Shown one piece after another: positions 7,652-17,478 of a DNA stretch of 64,000 bases (its first letter is position 1; each line of letters begins with the position of its first letter). Both the position numbers and the translations under genes were made by a program. The notes below the pieces were generated by a model. The model was not told the DNA's origin and did not search any database. It was given only the letters and a program-made list of their open reading frames with translations. The DNA is from Flavobacterium sp. UBA7663 (lineage in GTDB: Bacteria; Bacteroidota; Bacteroidia; Flavobacteriales; Flavobacteriaceae), in contig NZ_DLHR01000015.1 of assembly GCF_002483315.1 (NCBI RefSeq), positions 108,957-172,956 of the forward strand, read 5' to 3'.

Positions 7652-9916
7652 TTAGGCTTTACCAGCCGCAATTAAGTTTAAAGCAGAACCAGCCACAAAC
7701 CATCCAATTTGACTATCGTTGTAGGTATGATTTGCTAAAATTATATCTTTTGTTCCATCAGCGTGAACAAATTCCAATGCTAATGGTTTTCCTGGCGCAA
7801 ATTCAGTTAAATCTAAGAAGTTAATCGTATCATCTTCTTGAATTTTATCATAATCTAATTCATTAGCAAACGTTAAAGCTAACATTCCTTGTTTTTTCAA
7901 ATTCGTTTCGTGAATACGTGCGAATGATTTCACTAAAACTGCTTTCACACCTAAGAAACGTGGTTCCATAGCAGCATGCTCACGTGAAGAACCTTCACCA
8001 TAATTATGATCTCCCACAACAATGGAAGGAACACCCGCTGCTTTATAAGCTCTTTGAACCGCAGGAACTGCATCATACGCTCCCGTTAATTGATTTTTAA
8101 CGGAATTTGCTTTTCCATTGAATGCATTTTCTGCACCAATTAACATATTATTTGAAATATTATCTAAGTGACCACGGAAACGCAACCAAGGTCCAGCCAT
8201 CGAAATGTGGTCTGTTGTACATTTTCCAAAAGCTTTAATTAATAATTTGGCTCCTGTATAATTTTTACCATCCCAAGCGTCAAAAGGTGCCAACAATTGC
8301 AAACGATCTGAAGTTTCAGAAACGGCAACTTGAACGCTAGAACCATCTGCTGCTGGCGCTTGGAAACCTGCATCTTCTACATCAAAACCTCGCTTTGGCA
8401 ATTCATCACCAAATGGAGCATTCAATTTAACTGCTTCACCTTTATCATTCAACAACGTATCAGTTAACGGATTAAAATCCAAACGACCTGAAATTGCTAA
8501 AGCAGCTACCATTTCTGGCGATGTTACGAAAGCATGCGTATTTGGATTACCATCTGCTCTTTTAGAAAAGTTACGATTAAATGAATGTACGATAGTATTT
8601 TTTTCTTGTTTATCTGCTCCTTCTCTATCCCATTGTCCAATACATGGTCCGCAAGCGTTTGTAAATACCTTAGTTCCCATTTTTTCGAAATCAGCAATAA
8701 TGCCATCTCTTTCAATAGTATAACGAATTTGCTCTGAACCTGGATTAATTCCGAATTCTGCTTTTGGAGTGATGCCGTGTTCCACCGCTTGTCTTACAAT
8801 AGAAGCAGCACGTGCCATATCTTCGTAAGAAGAGTTAGTACAAGAACCAATTAATCCCCATTCCACTTTTAAAGGCCAACCGTTTTGAGCTGCTTCCTCT
8901 TTCATTTTAGAAACAGGCGTTCCTCTATCAGGTGTAAAAGGTCCGTTAATGTGTGGTTCTAATTCTGATAAGTTAATTTCGATTAATTGATCAAAATATT
9001 GAGCAGGATTTGCATACACTTCCGCATCAGCTGTTAAATAAGAAGCTACTTTATCGGCAGCATTTACAACATCTTGACGACCTGTTGCTGCTAAATATCT
9101 TCGCATAGAATCATCGTAACCAAAAGTTGAAGTTGTTGCTCCGATTTCAGCACCCATGTTACAAATGGTTCCTTTACCCGTACAAGACATTGCTTCTGCA
9201 CCTTCACCAAAATATTCGACGATAGCTCCCGTTCCACCTTTTACAGTTAAGATATCAGCTACTTTTAAAATTACATCTTTTGGAGCGGTCCATCCCGATA
9301 ATTTACCTGTTAATTTTACCCCGATTAATTTTGGAAATTTTAACTCCCAAGACATTCCTGACATTACATCAACTGCATCGGCACCACCAACACCAATGGC
9401 TAACATACCTAAACCACCAGCATTTACAGTGTGAGAATCAGTTCCAATCATCAAACCACCCGGGAAAGCGTAATTTTCTAAAACGATTTGGTGAATAATT
9501 CCTGAACCTGGTTTCCAAAATCCAATTCCGTATTTGTTTGAAACAGACGAAAGGAAATCGAAAACTTCTTTGGATTGTTTATTTGCTAATGCCAAATCTT
9601 CTCTAGCACCATTTTTTGCTAAAATTAAGTGATCACAGTGCACCGTTGTTGGAACTGCAACTGTCTTTTTTCCAGCGTGCATAAATTGCAATAAAGCCAT
9701 TTGTGCAGTTGCATCCTGACAAGCCACTCTATCTGGAGCGAAGTCAACATAATCTTTACCTCTTGTGAATGTCTGAGTTGGCATCCCTTCCCATAAATGC
9801 GAATACAAAATTTTCTCAGACAACGTTAATGGACGTCCAACAATGTCTCGAGCTTTATCCACTCTAGCAGCCATATTAGCGTACACTTTTTCAATCATTT
9901 CAATATCGAATGCCAT
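7652..9916 (-). CDS. Aconitate hydratase, mitochondrial-type
   Basis: Interconverts citrate and isocitrate in the TCA cycle through a [4Fe-4S] cluster. At 754 residues it matches the mitochondrial-type aconitases. Cluster cysteines are visible in IGSCTNSSYEDM and ACGPCIGQW, substrate-loop residues in PGGLMIGTDSHT, and the C-terminal swivel domain carries GEGSSREHAA. It is immediately downstream of a second aconitase (acnB), each with its own terminator, so the two can be expressed separately. This type is built differently from AcnB and the pair is not a simple tandem duplication. Confidence 0.95.
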   Translation of the reverse strand: MAFDIEMIEKVYANMAARVDKARDIVGRPLTLSEKILYSHLWEGMPTQTFTRGKDYVDFAPDRVACQDATAQMALLQFMHAGKKTVAVPTTVHCDHLILAKNGAREDLALANKQSKEVFDFLSSVSNKYGIGFWKPGSGIIHQIVLENYAFPGGLMIGTDSHTVNAGGLGMLAIGVGGADAVDVMSGMSWELKFPKLIGVKLTGKLSGWTAPKDVILKVADILTVKGGTGAIVEYFGEGAEAMSCTGKGTICNMGAEIGATTSTFGYDDSMRRYLAATGRQDVVNAADKVASYLTADAEVYANPAQYFDQLIEINLSELEPHINGPFTPDRGTPVSKMKEEAAQNGWPLKVEWGLIGSCTNSSYEDMARAASIVRQAVEHGITPKAEFGINPGSEQIRYTIERDGIIADFEKMGTKVFTNACGPCIGQWDREGADKQEKNTIVHSFNRNFSKRADGNPNTHAFVTSPEMVAALAISGRLDFNPLTDTLLNDKGEAVKLNAPFGDELPKRGFDVEDAGFQAPAADGSSVQVAVSETSDRLQLLAPFDAWDGKNYTGAKLLIKAFGKCTTDHISMAGPWLRFRGHLDNISNNMLIGAENAFNGKANSVKNQLTGAYDAVPAVQRAYKAAGVPSIVVGDHNYGEGSSREHAAMEPRFLGVKAVLVKSFARIHETNLKKQGMLALTFANELDYDKIQEDDTINFLDLTEFAPGKPLALEFVHADGTKDIILANHTYNDSQIGWFVAGSALNLIAAGKA

Positions 9917-9987
9917 AGTAATTATTTTATTTAGTTATGTTATTTTAAACCTGCTAATTTACAAAAAAATGAACAGATAAAAAACAA

Positions 9988-10017
9988 AAAAAGCCTAAGC
10001 ATAACTTAGACTTTTTT
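9988..10017 (-). terminator. Terminator of acnB
   Basis: A hairpin AAGCCTAAG / CTTAGACTT with one mismatch, followed on the minus strand by a long T-rich stretch. Confidence 0.7.
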
Positions 10018-10038
10018 ATTTTATAAAAACTCATTATA

Positions 10039-12828
10039 TTATCCTACTAATAGCTTGTGAGATGGTGCAAACTTAGTTAAGTTGATTCCTTCAACAGCTA
10101 ATTTATATTCTTCAATTGAAGGTGTTCTACCTAAAATCGTAGATAAAACTACTACTGGAGTAGATGACAATAAAGATTCTCCTTTTTTCTCTGCTGTATC
10201 TTCTACAACTCTTCCTTGGAATAAACGTGTTGATGTTGCCATAACTGTATCTCCTTTAGACGCTTTTTCTTGGTTGCCCATACAAAGGTTACAACCTGGG
10301 CGCTCTAAATACAACATGTTTTCATATTCTGTACGAGCAGCAGCTTTTGGTGCATTATCATCAAATTCGAAACCTGAATATTTTTGTAATACTTCCCAAT
10401 CACCTTCTGCTTTTAATTCATCAACAATGTTGTATGTTGGAGGAGCAACTACTAATGGCGCTTTGAATTCCACTTTACCTTGTTGTCTCTCGATATTTTT
10501 AAGCATTTGCGCTAAGATTTTCATATCGCCTTTGTGAACCATACACGAACCGATGAATCCTAAATCTACTTTTTTGTCACCTCCGTAGAAAGAAAGTGGA
10601 CGAATTGTATCGTGCGTATATCTTTTAGAAACGTCTTTATTATTTACATCTGGGTCAGCAATCATTGGTTCAGCGATTTGATCTAAATCCACTTCAACTT
10701 CTGCGTAGTATTTTGCATTAGCATCTGGACGTAAAGCTGGTTTTTCACCTGATCTGATTTCAGCTATACGTTTGTTTGCTTTGTCAATTAATCCTTGAAG
10801 TACACGGTTTTTGTTGTCCATGCCTTTATCAATCATGATTTGGATTCTTCCTTTTGCAATTTCTAATGATTCGATTAACGTTTCATCTTCAGAAATACAA
10901 ATAGAAGCTTTTGCTTTCATTTCGGCAGTCCAATCTGTAAAGGTAAACGCTTGGTCAGCCGTTAATGTTCCTAAATGCACTTCGATAATTCTTCCTTGGA
11001 AAACATTTTCTCCACCAAATTTATGTAGCATTTGCGCTTGTGTAGCATGCACTACATCACGGAAATCCATATAACTTGCCATTTGTCCTTTGAAAGTCAC
11101 TTTTACTGATTCTGGAATTGGCATTGAAGCTTCACCCGTAGCTAAAGCAAGAGCTACCGTTCCTGAATCTGCACCGAAAGCAACTCCTTTAGACATTCTT
11201 GTATGAGAATCTCCACCAATAATGATAGCCCATTCATCAACCGTAATATCATTTAATACTTTGTGAATAACGTCTGTCATCGCATGATAAACGCCTTTTG
11301 GATCACGAGCTGTGATTAAACCGAAGTCGTTCATAAATTGCATTAATTTAGGAATATTAGCTTGTGCTTTTTTATCCCAAACTGAAGCTGTATGACAACC
11401 TGATTGATAAGCTCCGTCAACAATTGGAGAAATCACAGTTGCTGCCATAGATTCTAATTCCTGAGCAGTCATTAAACCAGTAGTGTCTTGAGAACCTACA
11501 ATATTTACAGTTACACGAACATCAGAACCTGCATGTAATGCTTCTTTGGAAATTGTTCCTACCGAATTTCTATTGAAGATTTTTTCAACTGCCGTAAGAC
11601 CTTGTCCTTCAACTGAAACTTCTTTTGAAGGCGCGTAAACTAATGGAGCTTCAATTCCAAGTGTTTTAGCTGCGAAAGTTTGGATTTTTTTACCGAAAAC
11701 AATCGCATAAGAACCGCCTGCTTTAATGAATTCCATTTTCTGAGGCGTGAATGCTTTAGAAATGTCGATCAATTCTTTATCTCCGTTGTATAATTTTTTT
11801 GTTTTTGTATTGATGGTAAGAACCGTTCCTGTTGCTACAGAATATACTTCTTCTAAAACTGGATCACCACTTTCATTACGAACTACTTCTCCATTAGCAT
11901 CTGTCTTTTTTACCCAGTTTTTCAAATCTAAACCGATACCACCAGTTACATCAACTGTAGTTAAGAAAATTGGAGAAATTCCGTTTGTTCCACCTACGAT
12001 TGGAGCAAAATTTACGAATGGCACGTAAGGACTTGCTTGTTTTCCTGTCCAAAGTGCTACGTTATTTACACCCGACATACGAGAAGAACCTACACCCATT
12101 GTTCCTTTTTCAGCAATTAACATTACCGATTTATCTGGATGTTGCGCTTGTAACGCTTTAATTTCTTCTTGTGCTTGAGGCGTAATCATACATTTTCCGT
12201 GTAATTCACGGTCAGAACGCGAGTGCGCTTGATTTCCTGGAGACAATAAATCGGTTGAAATATCCCCTTCACCAGCAATAAATGTTACAACTTTAATTTC
12301 TTCAGCTATTTCTGGAAGTTTTGTAAAGAATTCTGCTTTAGCATAACTTTCTAAAATTTCTTTTGCAACAGTATTTCCTTTTTCAAAAGCATCTTTAATA
12401 CGAGCCATGTCTGCATCGTAAAGATAGACTTGCGTTTTTAAAACATCCGCTGCCTGATTTGCAATATTTGAATCATTTCCTAAAGCTAAATCCAATAAAA
12501 CCTCAATTGAAGGCCCACCTTTCATGTGTGATAACAATTCAAAAGCAAAAGTTGGAGTGATTTCAGCAACCGCTTCTTGACCAAGAATAATTTCTTTTAA
12601 GAATTTTGCTTTTGCTCCAGCTGCAGGAGTTGTTCCTGGCAATGTGTTATAGATAAAAAACTTTAAACAATCTTCTCTGTTTGCATTGTTTGCATCTTTA
12701 ATTTGAGCAATGATTTCGTTTAACAAATCAGCTCTATCAATTGGTTTTGGGTGTAATCCTTGACCTTTTCTTTCTTCAATTTCTTTAATATACTCTTTAT
12801 AAAGATTCATTTCAGTAGCTAATGCCAT
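10039..12828 (-). CDS. acnB: Bifunctional aconitate hydratase 2 / 2-methylisocitrate dehydratase AcnB
   Basis: A second aconitase, of the AcnB type, with an N-terminal HEAT-like helical domain (about residues 1-160), then the swivel domain, then the catalytic domains. Cluster cysteines are visible in LGFIGSCMVHKGDM and ERPGCNLCMGNQ. The 929-residue length is somewhat above the 865 residues of the E. coli enzyme. AcnB proteins usually carry the main TCA flux and can also act on 2-methylisocitrate. A TAnnTTTG box lies 45 bases upstream. The partner aconitase is 122 bases downstream. Confidence 0.95.
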   Translation of the reverse strand: MALATEMNLYKEYIKEIEERKGQGLHPKPIDRADLLNEIIAQIKDANNANREDCLKFFIYNTLPGTTPAAGAKAKFLKEIILGQEAVAEITPTFAFELLSHMKGGPSIEVLLDLALGNDSNIANQAADVLKTQVYLYDADMARIKDAFEKGNTVAKEILESYAKAEFFTKLPEIAEEIKVVTFIAGEGDISTDLLSPGNQAHSRSDRELHGKCMITPQAQEEIKALQAQHPDKSVMLIAEKGTMGVGSSRMSGVNNVALWTGKQASPYVPFVNFAPIVGGTNGISPIFLTTVDVTGGIGLDLKNWVKKTDANGEVVRNESGDPVLEEVYSVATGTVLTINTKTKKLYNGDKELIDISKAFTPQKMEFIKAGGSYAIVFGKKIQTFAAKTLGIEAPLVYAPSKEVSVEGQGLTAVEKIFNRNSVGTISKEALHAGSDVRVTVNIVGSQDTTGLMTAQELESMAATVISPIVDGAYQSGCHTASVWDKKAQANIPKLMQFMNDFGLITARDPKGVYHAMTDVIHKVLNDITVDEWAIIIGGDSHTRMSKGVAFGADSGTVALALATGEASMPIPESVKVTFKGQMASYMDFRDVVHATQAQMLHKFGGENVFQGRIIEVHLGTLTADQAFTFTDWTAEMKAKASICISEDETLIESLEIAKGRIQIMIDKGMDNKNRVLQGLIDKANKRIAEIRSGEKPALRPDANAKYYAEVEVDLDQIAEPMIADPDVNNKDVSKRYTHDTIRPLSFYGGDKKVDLGFIGSCMVHKGDMKILAQMLKNIERQQGKVEFKAPLVVAPPTYNIVDELKAEGDWEVLQKYSGFEFDDNAPKAAARTEYENMLYLERPGCNLCMGNQEKASKGDTVMATSTRLFQGRVVEDTAEKKGESLLSSTPVVVLSTILGRTPSIEEYKLAVEGINLTKFAPSHKLLVG

Positions 12829-12872
12829 ACTATAAATAAGTTAATTAGTGTTTGTTGTATTTTTTTGTGGCA

Positions 12873-12880
12873 CAAATTTA
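12873..12880 (-). promoter_or_regulatory. Probable -7 box of acnB
   Basis: On the minus strand TAAATTTG matches TAnnTTTG and lies about 45 bases before the acnB start. The rest of the 261-base gap to the acyltransferase gene is very AT-rich, and I see no gene or clear structure in it. Confidence 0.45.
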
Positions 12881-13089
12881 ATAAATCTTAATCAGATTTA
12901 AAAATTTTTAATAAAAAGCCTAAATAGAAGAATTATTATTTATAAAGATTCTATTTTGATGTTTATTTTTCAATAAAAATGAATAAAATGAAAACATATT
13001 GAATAATTCGTAATTTAAAATGAAAGTTTTATTAAATTATCAAAAAACGATATTCAATTTTATGAGAGTCACAAAACAAGTGAATTAAA

Positions 13090-14199
13090 TTACTGTTTAT
13101 CTCTCAAATTCATCATTGGTTTTTCGTAAAATCTGTACAAAATGTAGGACAATAAAAAAGTTATGGTTAGATAAATTAAAGTAAAAAAATGTCTTTCAGA
13201 AGATGATAAAACAGTCGTATCAACAAAATACTTCATTAATTGTAAGATAATACTGTAATGAAGTAAATAAATAGAATATGAAATTTTACTTATCAATTCA
13301 ACAGGATACAAAACTGGATTAGTGTACGTTTTCCATTCGGAGAAGAAAGGTAACAAAAACGCGAAAGCGAATGAAGTAATTGGCAAATACAAAACATTCC
13401 AAAAAAACGGATTTTGTTCAATTGTTAAATTCAGTGGAATAATTCCAAACATTAAAAAGAATAAAATTCCAAAGCCTATTATAGCAAAAATCCCTCTAAA
13501 ATGTTTCCAAATACTATTATAATTAAAAGAAAACCACGCGGCTAAAACCCCAATTAAAATAGCATCTATTCGATAAATCAAAACCGATTTTAAATTTAAA
13601 TTCCAATCTGACAAATTTGAAATTTTATGTTGGGAATGATAATAAAATTTATTCATCCAGAAAACCAAAATCAAAGCTACAATTACCAATAAAAACAATT
13701 TTTCCTTGTTTTTTACCTTACTTAATCCCACAAAAAATAATGATAATGGCAAAAGCAAATATGTAAATTCTTCAATAGATAAACTCCAAGATTCCGGGAA
13801 AAAACCAGGTGATTTTGATGCTGAATTTTGCAAAAAGAGAAAATAACTTCCTGTGTTTTCAATCGAGAATCCAAGAAAAAAAGCAATCAAAATATTTAAA
13901 ATCAATACCAAATAATAGTTAGGTAATGTTCGAAACCAGCGTCTTTTTAAGAAATGAAAAACTGATTTTAAAGTAAAATTTTCGTTGATAAATGTTTTAC
14001 ACAGAATTGAACCAATCAAAAAACCACTCAAAACAAAGAAAAGCTCTACACCCCAAAAACCAAAAAGTTCGAATAATGTCGGGATGAAAGCGTTGCTTTT
14101 GGGATAAATCCAAAGTACATGCGAACACACTACCATTATAATTGCAGCTGCTCGTAATATATCTAAACCGAAGATTCTTTGTTTAAAATTGAGTTCCAA
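13090..14199 (-). CDS. Membrane acyltransferase 3 family (OafA-like)
   Basis: A 369-residue integral membrane protein with about ten hydrophobic segments. It opens with the acyltransferase-3 signature: GLDILRAAAIIMVVCSHV contains the conserved R and the membrane-face His, and GVELFFVLSGFLIG is the second family block. Members transfer acetyl or other acyl groups to sugars of lipopolysaccharide, peptidoglycan or exported polysaccharides. No glycan cluster is adjacent, so the substrate is unknown. It lies downstream of moxR but beyond that gene's terminator. Confidence 0.88.
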   Translation of the reverse strand: MELNFKQRIFGLDILRAAAIIMVVCSHVLWIYPKSNAFIPTLFELFGFWGVELFFVLSGFLIGSILCKTFINENFTLKSVFHFLKRRWFRTLPNYYLVLILNILIAFFLGFSIENTGSYFLFLQNSASKSPGFFPESWSLSIEEFTYLLLPLSLFFVGLSKVKNKEKLFLLVIVALILVFWMNKFYYHSQHKISNLSDWNLNLKSVLIYRIDAILIGVLAAWFSFNYNSIWKHFRGIFAIIGFGILFFLMFGIIPLNLTIEQNPFFWNVLYLPITSFAFAFLLPFFSEWKTYTNPVLYPVELISKISYSIYLLHYSIILQLMKYFVDTTVLSSSERHFFTLIYLTITFLLSYILYRFYEKPMMNLRDKQ

Positions 14200-14226
14200 A
14201 TTCCTTTATTGATTTACTAAAGTAAT

Positions 14227-14252
14227 AAAAAAAGCTGTCTAAAACAGCTTTT
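14227..14252 (-). terminator. Terminator overlapping the moxR stop codon
   Basis: AAGCTGT / ACAGCTT with a short loop holds the last moxR codons and its TAG stop. On the minus strand it is followed by seven T. The terminator is thus partly coding. Confidence 0.8.
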
Positions 14253-15192
14253 TAATAATATCGTCTTCCGAAATTCCTTCGGCATCGGCTTTATAATTCT
14301 TTACAATTCTATGACGAAGAATTCCAGTTGCAACCGCTTGAACATCTTCGATATCTGGAGAAAATTTTCCATTAAAAGCGGCATTGGTTTTTGCTGCTAA
14401 AATTAAGTTTTGAGAAGCTCTTGGTCCTGCTCCCCAATCGATATACGTTTTTACAAATTCGTTCGAAAGCGGATTATCCGGACGTGTTTTGCTTACTAAC
14501 GAAACTGCATATTCAATTACATTATCGGCCACAGGAATTTTACGAATTACATTTTGAAAATCGATAATTTCCTGAGCCGTGAATAAAGGATTTACCACTG
14601 GTTTAAAATCGGATGTTGTTGCTTTCACCACATCAACTTCTTCTTGAAAACTTGGATAATCTAATTTTACGGCAAACATAAAACGATCTAATTGCGCTTC
14701 TGGTAACGGATATGTTCCTTCTTGCTCAATTGGATTTTGGGTTGCCAATACAAAATATGGCAAATCTAACTTATAATGATGGCCTGCAACAGTAACAGCT
14801 CGCTCTTGCATAGCTTCTAACAATGCTGCTTGAGTTTTAGGAGGCGTTCTGTTGATTTCGTCTGCCAAGATAATATTAGAGAAAATCGGACCTTTAATAA
14901 ACTTGAAATGACGATTTTCATCTAAAATTTCACTTCCTAAAATATCAGAAGGCATTAAATCGGGTGTAAACTGAATTCTTTTGAAATTCAACCCTAGAGC
15001 TTGAGAAATCGTATTTACCATTAAAGTTTTAGCTAATCCGGGTACACCAATAAGTAAAGCGTGACCTCCTGAAAAAATACTCATCACAATTTGATGCACT
15101 ACTTCATCCTGACCTACAATTACTTTAGCAATTTCTTGTTTTAATGCTTTTTGTCTTTGAACTAATTCCTGAATGGCTGCTACGTCTGACAT
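14239..15192 (-). CDS. MoxR-family AAA+ ATPase
   Basis: A 317-residue cytosolic AAA+ ATPase of the MoxR group. Walker A is GVPGLAKT near residue 55, Walker B is IILADEINR, followed by TPPKTQAALLEAM, and sensor 1 is in FVLATQNPIEQEG. MoxR proteins act as chaperones that mature enzyme complexes, usually with a DUF58 and von Willebrand factor A partner encoded next door. Neither partner is next to this gene: the surA-like foldase operon is upstream and an acyltransferase downstream. The target is therefore unknown. Confidence 0.92.
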   Translation of the reverse strand: MSDVAAIQELVQRQKALKQEIAKVIVGQDEVVHQIVMSIFSGGHALLIGVPGLAKTLMVNTISQALGLNFKRIQFTPDLMPSDILGSEILDENRHFKFIKGPIFSNIILADEINRTPPKTQAALLEAMQERAVTVAGHHYKLDLPYFVLATQNPIEQEGTYPLPEAQLDRFMFAVKLDYPSFQEEVDVVKATTSDFKPVVNPLFTAQEIIDFQNVIRKIPVADNVIEYAVSLVSKTRPDNPLSNEFVKTYIDWGAGPRASQNLILAAKTNAAFNGKFSPDIEDVQAVATGILRHRIVKNYKADAEGISEDDIIKKLF

Positions 15193-15250
15193 ATTGAATT
15201 TAGAATTTAGAATTCGTAAAATTAAACTTAATTATTAAACCCCTAAAATA

Positions 15251-15280
15251 ATAAAAAACCCTCTGAAAATTCAAAGGGTT
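15251..15280 (-). terminator. Terminator of the foldase operon
   Basis: AACCCTCTGAA / TTCAAAGGGTT with one mismatch, followed on the minus strand by six T. Confidence 0.75.
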
Positions 15281-15287
15281 AGTTAAT

Positions 15288-16640
15288 TTATTTTTTTAAC
15301 CAATTGTTGGTAAATTCACAATCTTTATAATCATCACTTATTTTAATATAAGTTTCTTTGATTTTTTCTTCAGACCATTTAGCAATTTCTTTGATTTGCT
15401 TATCTCTTAAAGCTAATTCTTTAATTTTAAGATAATCTCTAGAAAAATCTGCCTGATGTTCTTCAATTCTATTATTAACAGTAATTATTTTATAAAACTT
15501 GCCTGAACCTCTTTCTTCATCTAAAATTGGTAACGAAACTTCACCATCTTTTAAAGAAGAAACTTGAGCGTATAAAGCTGGATCCATTTTGGTTAATTCA
15601 AATCTTGGCTCCATTGTTCTTGGATTTAATAAAACCCCACCGTTGTTACGCGTTTCTTTTTCGTCTGATGATGATTTAGCTGCATCAGCAAATGTAATTT
15701 CTTTGTTTATAATTTTAGTTCTTATTTGATCAATTTTAATTTTTGCATCTTTCATTGCTTGAGTTGAAACTTTTGGAGCAATTAAAATATGACGCAATTC
15801 TACTTCTTGACCTTTAATTTTATCAACCATTATAATATGATAACCAAATTCTGTCTCAAAAGGCTCTGAAATTTCACCTTCAGCTAAACTAAAAGCCACA
15901 TCTTTAAATTCTTTAACAAATGCTGTTTTACGATTCATTTTGTAGTAACCACCATTTGAACTTGAACCCGGGTCTTCAGAGAACAAAACCGCTTTACTAA
16001 AGAAACTAGAACCGTTTAAAACATCTTGTTTAATTTCTTTTAATTTGTCAATTACTCGCTTCTTTTCGTCTTCAGAAATAACTGGTTTTACAACTATTTG
16101 AGCTACTTCCATTTCGGCACCAAATGTTGGAATTTCATCAGTTGGAATTCCTTTGAAGAAATTTCTAACTTCCTCAGGAGTAATCTCTACTCCATCAACA
16201 ATTTTTTTCTGCATTTGCGTGGTAAGCTTGTTCATTTTTACAGCATCAAAAAAATGATTTCTTAACTCTTCCTCATTTTTTTTGTTGTAATATTTAACTA
16301 CTTTTTCCATTGAACCAATTTGTTCCACTGCAGCATCTAATTGCTCACTTAAATAGGCATTTACTTCTGCATCTGTAACTACAATACTATCTTGAATAGC
16401 TTGGTGAGCATATAATTTATCTTCTAATTGTTTACCAAAAAGTTCACAACGAGTAATATTTTTAACGTCAACTCCTTGTGCTTTTAATGTAATGTAATCC
16501 AAATCGATATCGGAATCCAATACAACATAATCACCAACCACTGCTACAACTCCATCTACTTTTTGTTTCTTAGGCTGTGCAAATACTGTTGTTGATGTAA
16601 TAAAAAGTAATGCAAAAAGTAATCTTTTATTTATAAATTT
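15288..16640 (-). CDS. SurA-like periplasmic peptidyl-prolyl isomerase
   Basis: Outer-membrane-protein chaperone and prolyl isomerase, third gene of the foldase operon. From the ATG at 16640 (MKFINKRLLFALLF) it has 450 residues with a signal peptide ending FAQ. The N-terminal SurA-like helical domain begins near VDGVVAVVGDYVVLDSDID. Two parvulin domains follow: one ends in FETEFGYHIIMVDK, the next begins VELRHILIAPK. The start I chose overlaps the end of the upstream gene by 14 bases; a longer frame from 16667 adds nine residues before the signal peptide and is less likely. Confidence 0.9.
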   Translation of the reverse strand, partial: KFINKRLLFALLFITSTTVFAQPKKQKVDGVVAVVGDYVVLDSDIDLDYITLKAQGVDVKNITRCELFGKQLEDKLYAHQAIQDSIVVTDAEVNAYLSEQLDAAVEQIGSMEKVVKYYNKKNEEELRNHFFDAVKMNKLTTQMQKKIVDGVEITPEEVRNFFKGIPTDEIPTFGAEMEVAQIVVKPVISEDEKKRVIDKLKEIKQDVLNGSSFFSKAVLFSEDPGSSSNGGYYKMNRKTAFVKEFKDVAFSLAEGEISEPFETEFGYHIIMVDKIKGQEVELRHILIAPKVSTQAMKDAKIKIDQIRTKIINKEITFADAAKSSSDEKETRNNGGVLLNPRTMEPRFELTKMDPALYAQVSSLKDGEVSLPILDEERGSGKFYKIITVNNRIEEHQADFSRDYLKIKELALRDKQIKEIAKWSEEKIKETYIKISDDYKDCEFTNNWLKK

Positions 16641-17478
16641 CATATTTATTGTCTTTGATTGCGTCATTCGTAATCTCTTTTTCTAAAGTGTTAATTAATT
16701 CTAATTTTCTATTATTAATAATAATTTGCTTGATTGTAGGTTTTAAAAACTCTAAAGGTGTTGCACTATCTTTTGGTAAAACATTATTAATTTTTACCAG
16801 CCAAATAGTTGTTGAATCGGGATACTGAAAATTCATTCCACTTGAAACATATTTCTGTTTATTCTCTAAATTAATAAACGGAATTTTTTCATAAACCTGA
16901 TTAATATCTACCCAAATGGAATCATTAAAAGCATAGCTTTTAAACTGAACCGCCATTTGTTCTAACTCCTTTTTATCTTTTTTTGTAAAGGAACTAAACT
17001 TTGATTTAATTTTCGCAAATTTTGGATTTTCTTTAACTAAATTGATATATCTCAATTTTACTAACTCTGATGAATTCTTAAAATATTGCTTATTGTTATT
17101 GTAATAATCTACTATCTGATCTTCTGTTACCAAAGTATCTACTTGTCTAATTACCAAATTTTCTAAGTAAGCTTTGGTGTATAAATCAACTTTATATTGT
17201 TCAATTAAAACATTAAATTCATCTAATTGATCTTTCCCTATGTTTTTTTCTGCCGCTTCAAAAAGCAATTTTTGAGTTGCCCATCGATCAATAAAAGATT
17301 TTACAATAGCAATACTATCTTGTTCTGATGTTCCTTTTGGGACTAAATTTAAGATATCGGATTCGTATAAATAACTTTTACCTACCCGCGCAATAGCTTT
17401 TGGTTCTCTAGGTGCTTTGAAATAATCGCACGAAGAAACCAATAGTAAAAGTAAAAGTATTTGAATCCAGTACTTCAT
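16627..17478 (-). CDS. Periplasmic lipoprotein related to SurA N-terminal domains
   Basis: Middle gene of the foldase operon. It is a 283-residue lipoprotein (lipobox VSSCDY) whose N-terminal part (ARVGKSYLYESDI, then a long helical region) resembles the chaperone part of SurA-like proteins. I do not see a parvulin domain: the HIL and FSED/GYH blocks found in both neighbours are missing. It may be a chaperone-only partner held to the membrane. Its start codon directly abuts the stop of the upstream gene, and its end overlaps the downstream gene. Confidence 0.8.
   Translation of the reverse strand: MKYWIQILLLLLLVSSCDYFKAPREPKAIARVGKSYLYESDILNLVPKGTSEQDSIAIVKSFIDRWATQKLLFEAAEKNIGKDQLDEFNVLIEQYKVDLYTKAYLENLVIRQVDTLVTEDQIVDYYNNNKQYFKNSSELVKLRYINLVKENPKFAKIKSKFSSFTKKDKKELEQMAVQFKSYAFNDSIWVDINQVYEKIPFINLENKQKYVSSGMNFQYPDSTTIWLVKINNVLPKDSATPLEFLKPTIKQIIINNRKLELINTLEKEITNDAIKDNKYEIYK

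Noticed and set aside
8524..12161. Several frames of 60-150 residues opposite or within the aconitase genes
   Set aside because: All are shadows of highly conserved enzyme genes.
12829..13089. Possible small gene in the gap between acnB and the acyltransferase
   Set aside because: Only short AT-rich frames without codon bias or family features; apart from the acnB -7 box nothing is supported.
15196..15216. GAATTTAGAATTTAGAATTC tandem in front of moxR
   Set aside because: Low-complexity AT-rich repeat common in this background; no operator spacing.
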